From a virus, in IMG/VR virus record IMGVR_UViG_3300047552_002588, positions 1-24,167 of that record: 24,167 nucleotides of DNA. One strand, written 5' to 3'. Numbering within the stretch: the first letter of the stretch is position 1; the number at the start of each line of letters is the position of its first letter. Shown here piece by piece: positions 20,354 through 24,167 of this stretch. The notes below the pieces were generated by a model. It was not told the origin of the DNA. It ran no database searches and saw only the letters and a list, made by a program, of their open reading frames with translations. A program made the translations under genes and the position numbers.

Positions 20354-21210
20354 TGGATACTTTTAAAAAATTCTATACCGATAAAACAGGTGACTCCTTT
20401 ACAAAATACAATGTTGTTTTGTTCGTCGGTGAGTATAACCCAATAACATATGATGAGTATGACAGAATTCGTCAGTTTGTAGATACCGTTATTAAAGGTC
20501 CAGAACATACTAAAATGTTTGAAGACTCTGTAGATATCGGAATTATAATGAATGCCGATAAAGATGAGGAGAAATTCTCAGTACAGAAACAATATAACCT
20601 AAGTTTTGAAGAGAGAAATTACATAACAACTAAAATTTTTGGTCTTAAAGCTATTTCTATTGACTTAAAGCAACTTGAGATGGCTCAACAACTCTCCAAG
20701 GTAGGTGATGTTGAAAAATTAAATGAATTACTCTTTAAAGTATCCGAAGATATGAAGAAAGTATTTCACAAGAGTAATATTTTAATTGTTCTTCGTGATA
20801 AAGATAACATCATTAAAGACGGATTTCAACATATTAAAGGAACTTACGAGACTGATTTAAATACCGAATCAAAAGTTGATTTAGTTATATTTAAACATAA
20901 ACAACATGTTCCAAAATCAATAAGTATGCCATGTGATGGACAAATCATTAAGGCAATAACTTTACTTAATGCTGATAAACCATTACCAGAGAATCTCAGG
21001 GCATTTGCTGCTAAGTATGGTCTTTTAGATTACATTGATGAAATTAGAAGAATTCATTTTAAAACTGGTGGGGAAAGATATCATCTTGCTTTTGAATTAG
21101 TTTTTCCACAGATGAATTTATTTGCTGGTCAAGATGAAGCAAGTAAACAAGCAAACATTTTATTTATTATGGATTTGCTTAAAGAAATGTATTTAAAAAT
21201 TTCGGTTTAA
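20353..21210 (+). CDS. Nucleotidyltransferase-fold late protein with degenerate HxGH motif
   Basis: A 285-aa protein. VVLFVGEYNPITYDEY (residues 21-36) matches the start of the cytidylyltransferase/NMN-adenylyltransferase fold (GxFxPxHxGH), but the two catalytic histidines are Thr32 and Glu35. LSFEERNYITTKIFG corresponds to the conserved PLSFEER helix, and ISMPCDGQIIKA may be a worn ISSTxxR motif. The fold call is moderate and activity is doubtful. It may be a structural or binding derivative. I chose the ATG at 20353 because it overlaps the previous stop and lies behind a late promoter and GAAGGA. The ATG at 20314 would add 13 residues with no ribosome site. Its late promoter suggests a virion or assembly role rather than NAD metabolism. 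Confidence 0.55.
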   Translation: MDTFKKFYTDKTGDSFTKYNVVLFVGEYNPITYDEYDRIRQFVDTVIKGPEHTKMFEDSVDIGIIMNADKDEEKFSVQKQYNLSFEERNYITTKIFGLKAISIDLKQLEMAQQLSKVGDVEKLNELLFKVSEDMKKVFHKSNILIVLRDKDNIIKDGFQHIKGTYETDLNTESKVDLVIFKHKQHVPKSISMPCDGQIIKAITLLNADKPLPENLRAFAAKYGLLDYIDEIRRIHFKTGGERYHLAFELVFPQMNLFAGQDEASKQANILFIMDLLKEMYLKISV

Positions 21211-21218
21211 TATAAATA
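21211..21218 (+). promoter_or_regulatory. T4-type late promoter (TATAAATA) for the zinc-ribbon gene
   Basis: Exact octamer starting at the base after the previous stop codon, 24 bases before the ATG at 21243, with ACAGGAG between. Confidence 0.75.
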
Positions 21219-21242
21219 ACAACACAGAAACAGGAGAATTTT

Positions 21243-22712
21243 ATGAATTGCCCTTATTGCGGATCAACTCTTTTAGAAGAAGCTTCAAATTTTAATGAAT
21301 TTACTTGCAACCTTTGTAAGTGTGAATTTAAACACGACGGAGATCGTTATCGAATATTTGAGGAAGGTAATTATAAAAAATTCTGTGATAACATAATGTA
21401 TCATTTATGCGAAAAGGCATCTCCAAAAGTTTCTAACATTCTTGTTTCTGTTTTAAGTCAACTTAAGAATAATGGAGTTGAAGAGATTGATACCGTCCTT
21501 GAGCATCTTCAAATGGTAGCTTCAAATGTTTCTAGTGAAATGGTTATTGGTCTTCAAACCGAATCAGATTTAGAAGTAGTTAAAGAAGGTATAGAATGCT
21601 TTAATAACTTGGGCAACACTCTTTTAAAGAGAGATGACTTAGAATTAGATCTTCATCGTTTCTCTAGACTTCAAGAAGCTAAGGCATTTTACGAGAAAGT
21701 ATATGTTTCAGCAATAGATTCTCCTACTGTTAATGGTTTTAAAAAAGGAGCAATGGAAGAGGGTTCCGAAGCACAATCGTCTGAAGCAAAAAAAGAGAGA
21801 CTTAAAGATGCATTAAGTGCAGCTTTTCATGGTGATAATGATGTTTATGTTAATGGGGAAATGATAGATATTCAAACAGCACTTGAACAAGCTATTAAAG
21901 GTGCTTTAACTGCTGATCCAAAAGTTTTTGATAATATGAAAAAACCATATCTCGGTGGTAATAATGGAAATTACTTTGAAAAAGAATTAATTCCACAATT
22001 AGATAAAGCATCAAGAGAATTCCCTTCCTTAAAAGCTAGTGTTGAGGAACTTAAGTCAAAATTAACAGGTGTTCAGACTGAAAATACCATGGATGGACTT
22101 CCAGAACAACCAATCGGACCAAGTGGATTTGAAGACACGGGAATTGCTCCTGGTTTGGAACAAACACCTCCACCAGAATTAGATGTACCACCAGAAGACT
22201 TAGCATTAGCTGGTCAACCTCCAATGGGTGGAATTAGTGATACAGAAATAGGTGGTCCAAATGACCCAGATTTACAACCAGGCGGCGATCCTTCTGCTAT
22301 TGCTCCTCAAGATATTGAACTTGCAAAACAACAAGTTCCCTTTGAAGAAGAATTACTTGAAAAATTAGCAGAAGTCATGGCAAAAGGATACAGTGAAGGT
22401 AATATTGCTATGGAAGCGGATTTTGCCGAAGCTCTTATGAATTGCGAAGAAGCTAAAGGAATGTGTGAGAATATTGGCAGCATGCCAGAAGAAATTGTTT
22501 ATGAATTAGCACAAAAAGTAGCCAATAAACTCCAAGAAAACCCAGCATTAGCCTCGTTAGCTGGAGCCGCTGCTGGTGGCGGCGGGATCGCCAGTGGTAA
22601 TACAGTAAATATTAATACCGAAGGTGATGTTTCCGAAGAGCAACTTTGTGAAGCAATTGAAATTCTTTCAAAGGCAGCTAATTTAACAGAAGAGGAACTC
22701 AAGGATTTATAA
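21243..22712 (+). CDS. Late protein of unknown function with N-terminal zinc ribbon (489 aa)
   Basis: Residues 1-30 form a four-cysteine zinc ribbon: Cys3, Cys6, Cys22, Cys25 (CPYC...CNLCKC). A helical acidic region follows (to about 280). Next is a long Pro/Gly/Asp-rich disordered segment (about 285-355: LPEQPIGPSGF, PPPELDVPPEDL, LQPGGDPSAI), then a helical acidic part and an Ala/Gly run (AAAGGGGIASG) before a final helix ending LTEEELKDL. The protein is strongly acidic. The family is unknown to me. A late promoter and coupling to the next gene (TAATG) suggest a virion or assembly protein, perhaps with a nucleic-acid- or protein-binding ribbon. Alternatives such as a transcription accessory factor cannot be excluded. 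Confidence 0.75.
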   Translation: MNCPYCGSTLLEEASNFNEFTCNLCKCEFKHDGDRYRIFEEGNYKKFCDNIMYHLCEKASPKVSNILVSVLSQLKNNGVEEIDTVLEHLQMVASNVSSEMVIGLQTESDLEVVKEGIECFNNLGNTLLKRDDLELDLHRFSRLQEAKAFYEKVYVSAIDSPTVNGFKKGAMEEGSEAQSSEAKKERLKDALSAAFHGDNDVYVNGEMIDIQTALEQAIKGALTADPKVFDNMKKPYLGGNNGNYFEKELIPQLDKASREFPSLKASVEELKSKLTGVQTENTMDGLPEQPIGPSGFEDTGIAPGLEQTPPPELDVPPEDLALAGQPPMGGISDTEIGGPNDPDLQPGGDPSAIAPQDIELAKQQVPFEEELLEKLAEVMAKGYSEGNIAMEADFAEALMNCEEAKGMCENIGSMPEEIVYELAQKVANKLQENPALASLAGAAAGGGGIASGNTVNINTEGDVSEEQLCEAIEILSKAANLTEEELKDL

Positions 22713-24167
22713 TGTCTAAGATGTCTGAAAATTTACTTCAACGAGGAGTATCAGCAGTTGTTGGTGATATAACTAAAAATACTATCTATCAAGGATTAAG
22801 TCAAGATCTCGTAAATAAAATTTTTGGATTTAAAATAGACATAAAAAAGGCATCTCCTCCAACTAAAACAACTGAGAAATATCAAGCAGTAATTCCAGAA
22901 TATGCTTTAAAAAAGAAGACATATGATGTTTTTGTAAAAGAAAAAAAAGGAAAGAACATTGAAGAAACAATTCAAATTCTAAAAGATCCTAAAAATGAAG
23001 AAGTTCTTAAATTTTATTCTTGGAAATATTATATTGATATAAAAATAAATAAAAAACACAGAGATATTGCTCGTGAAGAAGTTATTTATGATATCATTAG
23101 AGACATTGATACGGATTCAATGAAAATAGAAGATAGTCATAAAAAAGAATTATATGATATTGTAGATAATAAAATAATACAATTTGCAAGAACTAAAGAG
23201 AGAGAAATGGAAAACACTCTCAAAAAGATGCCAACAAAGGAAAGCAACATGACATTTAAACATTTTTTTGAATCAAAGAACATCAAAGAAGGTGCTGCCG
23301 AAATTGCACAAAAACAAGCAATGAGATCAAAAGTTGATGCTGCAAAAGCAGATGCCAAGGCCGCTCAAGATGAGGCTAAAGCTGGTACAATTGCTGCTAA
23401 AGAAAAAGAAAAGCAAGCAAAATTACAAGCTAAGAATGTTATGGTTGCTGAAGGAACATATGCTGGTGCCGATGGTGTCAGTAAGAAAATTCCATTTACT
23501 CAGAACCCAACTCTCCAACCACAAGCAGTCGGACCTAAAGATAAAGATTCTAAGGAAGATAAAGACACAGAATCAGATGATGGAAGCAAGGATCGTAAAG
23601 AGAAACTTGAGAAAATTACCAAGGAACTTCAAGCACTTGCAGATGATGCTTGTGCGGTTGCTAAAGATAACATCGATGCAACTGAAGATACTCTTATTGC
23701 CAAGATTGCTGCTAAAGAATATAAGTCACTCAAAGAAGGTGCTACTTCTTGGGAAGAGATGGAAAAGCATCTTGCTAAACTTGAAGAGAGTGGTTGTGCT
23801 GGTGGTGTTTGTGCTATTGGTGCTGGTGCTCCAGATATGGGAGTTGGAAGAGGAGCAATGACAATTTCTCCAATGGGATCTCTCGGACTTCAGACACAAC
23901 CAGTTAATTCACAAGTTCCACAAGTCGCTGATCGTTCAACAATTTATAATTTTATAAAAAATAATGATCTTCATAGAACAAATAGAGATTATGCATTGAA
24001 TATGCTTTTATCTCAATATGGTAATTCTCAAACAGAACTCTCCACAATTTTAAGTGATGCTATACTTTCTGATGGCAACCCATCTGATATTGATGCATCT
24101 TATGGATACCAGACAGACACTTTCTCTGCAAGGTTTGATCCAGCAGCAACAGCATATCCACCAGAAG
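22712..24167 (+). CDS. Late protein of unknown function with coiled coil, C-terminus beyond window edge
   Basis: The frame is open from ATG 22712 to the right edge (at least 485 residues). The start overlaps the zinc-ribbon gene's stop, with GAACTCAAGGA as ribosome site. Residues about 1-190 are basic and mixed alpha/beta (KFYSWKYYIDIKINKKHRDI). An alanine/lysine-rich coiled coil follows (about 200-248: SKVDAAKADAKAAQDEAKAG), then a charged Asp/Lys/Ser linker and a second helical part. A Gly/Ala segment contains two cysteines (ESGCAGGVCAIGAGAP). The visible end is polar (YGYQTDTFSARFDP). No family is recognised. The layout suggests a large virion or internal protein. A reading in another frame at 23334-23861 is a shadow of the alanine-rich region. 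Confidence 0.75.
   Translation, partial: MSKMSENLLQRGVSAVVGDITKNTIYQGLSQDLVNKIFGFKIDIKKASPPTKTTEKYQAVIPEYALKKKTYDVFVKEKKGKNIEETIQILKDPKNEEVLKFYSWKYYIDIKINKKHRDIAREEVIYDIIRDIDTDSMKIEDSHKKELYDIVDNKIIQFARTKEREMENTLKKMPTKESNMTFKHFFESKNIKEGAAEIAQKQAMRSKVDAAKADAKAAQDEAKAGTIAAKEKEKQAKLQAKNVMVAEGTYAGADGVSKKIPFTQNPTLQPQAVGPKDKDSKEDKDTESDDGSKDRKEKLEKITKELQALADDACAVAKDNIDATEDTLIAKIAAKEYKSLKEGATSWEEMEKHLAKLEESGCAGGVCAIGAGAPDMGVGRGAMTISPMGSLGLQTQPVNSQVPQVADRSTIYNFIKNNDLHRTNRDYALNMLLSQYGNSQTELSTILSDAILSDGNPSDIDASYGYQTDTFSARFDPAATAYPPE

Noticed and set aside
20314-21210. Earlier start at 20314 for the nucleotidyltransferase-like gene.
   Set aside because: It lacks a ribosome site and lies upstream of where the late promoter at 20317-20324 would begin transcription; the ATG at 20353 overlaps the previous stop and follows GAAGGA.
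23334-23861. Plus-strand Lys/Leu/Val-rich open frame of 175 codons.
   Set aside because: It is an alternate-frame shadow of the alanine-rich coiled-coil gene that is open from 22712 to the right edge.
1-24167. CRISPR arrays, insertion sequences, integrase attachment sites and group I introns.
   Set aside because: No regularly spaced repeats, transposase or integrase motifs, or split core genes were seen; the polymerase, recombinase and nuclease genes read through uninterrupted.

Overview
The window is an AT-rich piece of a T4-like myovirus (Caudoviricetes, contractile-tail 'T4 core' group). Genes recognised from their motifs are: ssDNA-binding protein gp32, replicative helicase gp41, recombinase UvsX, family-B DNA polymerase gp43, late sigma-like factor gp55, the Mre11/Rad50-like pair gp47/gp46, helicase UvsW and UvsY. 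Gene order is rearranged relative to T4. GIY-YIG homing endonuclease and glycosyltransferase genes lie between the core genes. The host cannot be named from this sequence.

Layout. 1-692 (-): a dTDP-glucose 4,6-dehydratase-like sugar-nucleotide gene, cut by the left edge and carrying a one-base frameshift. 777-1532 (+): a homing endonuclease beside gene 32. 1551-5559 (-): replication/recombination block transcribed uvsX, 41, a small HTH gene, 32. 5650-6369 (+): a late gene of unknown function. 6354-10415 (-): GT-B glycosyltransferase, a 109-aa unknown gene, then DNA polymerase. 10498-13922 (+): 55, 47, 46. 13888-16164 (-): a large late gene of unknown function. 16177-16500: no adopted gene, but a cluster of exact hairpins including a 68-nt cloverleaf. 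16501-19949 (-): uvsY, a UvsY-like paralogue, uvsW and a GT-A glycosyltransferase in an overlapping operon. 20000-24167 (+): four late genes of unknown role, including a nucleotidyltransferase-fold protein, a zinc-ribbon protein and a coiled-coil protein that runs off the right edge.

Regulation can be read directly. The exact T4 late-promoter octamer TATAAATA precedes six genes (746, 5623, 19969, 20317 and 21211 on +; 16185 on -), fitting the gp55 gene in the window. At least three replication genes have sigma70-like promoters with a 16-bp spacer whose last seven bases are TTGGACA or TTGACCA. Early/middle minus-strand units and late plus-strand genes often diverge from very short shared intergenic regions.

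The least explained items are the hairpin cluster at 16279-16487 (two adjacent arms with identical loops, CTCC on + or GGAG on -), the tandem UvsY-like genes, the 758-aa late protein, the sigma-region-4-like small protein, and the nucleotidyltransferase-like late protein with a degenerate active-site motif.
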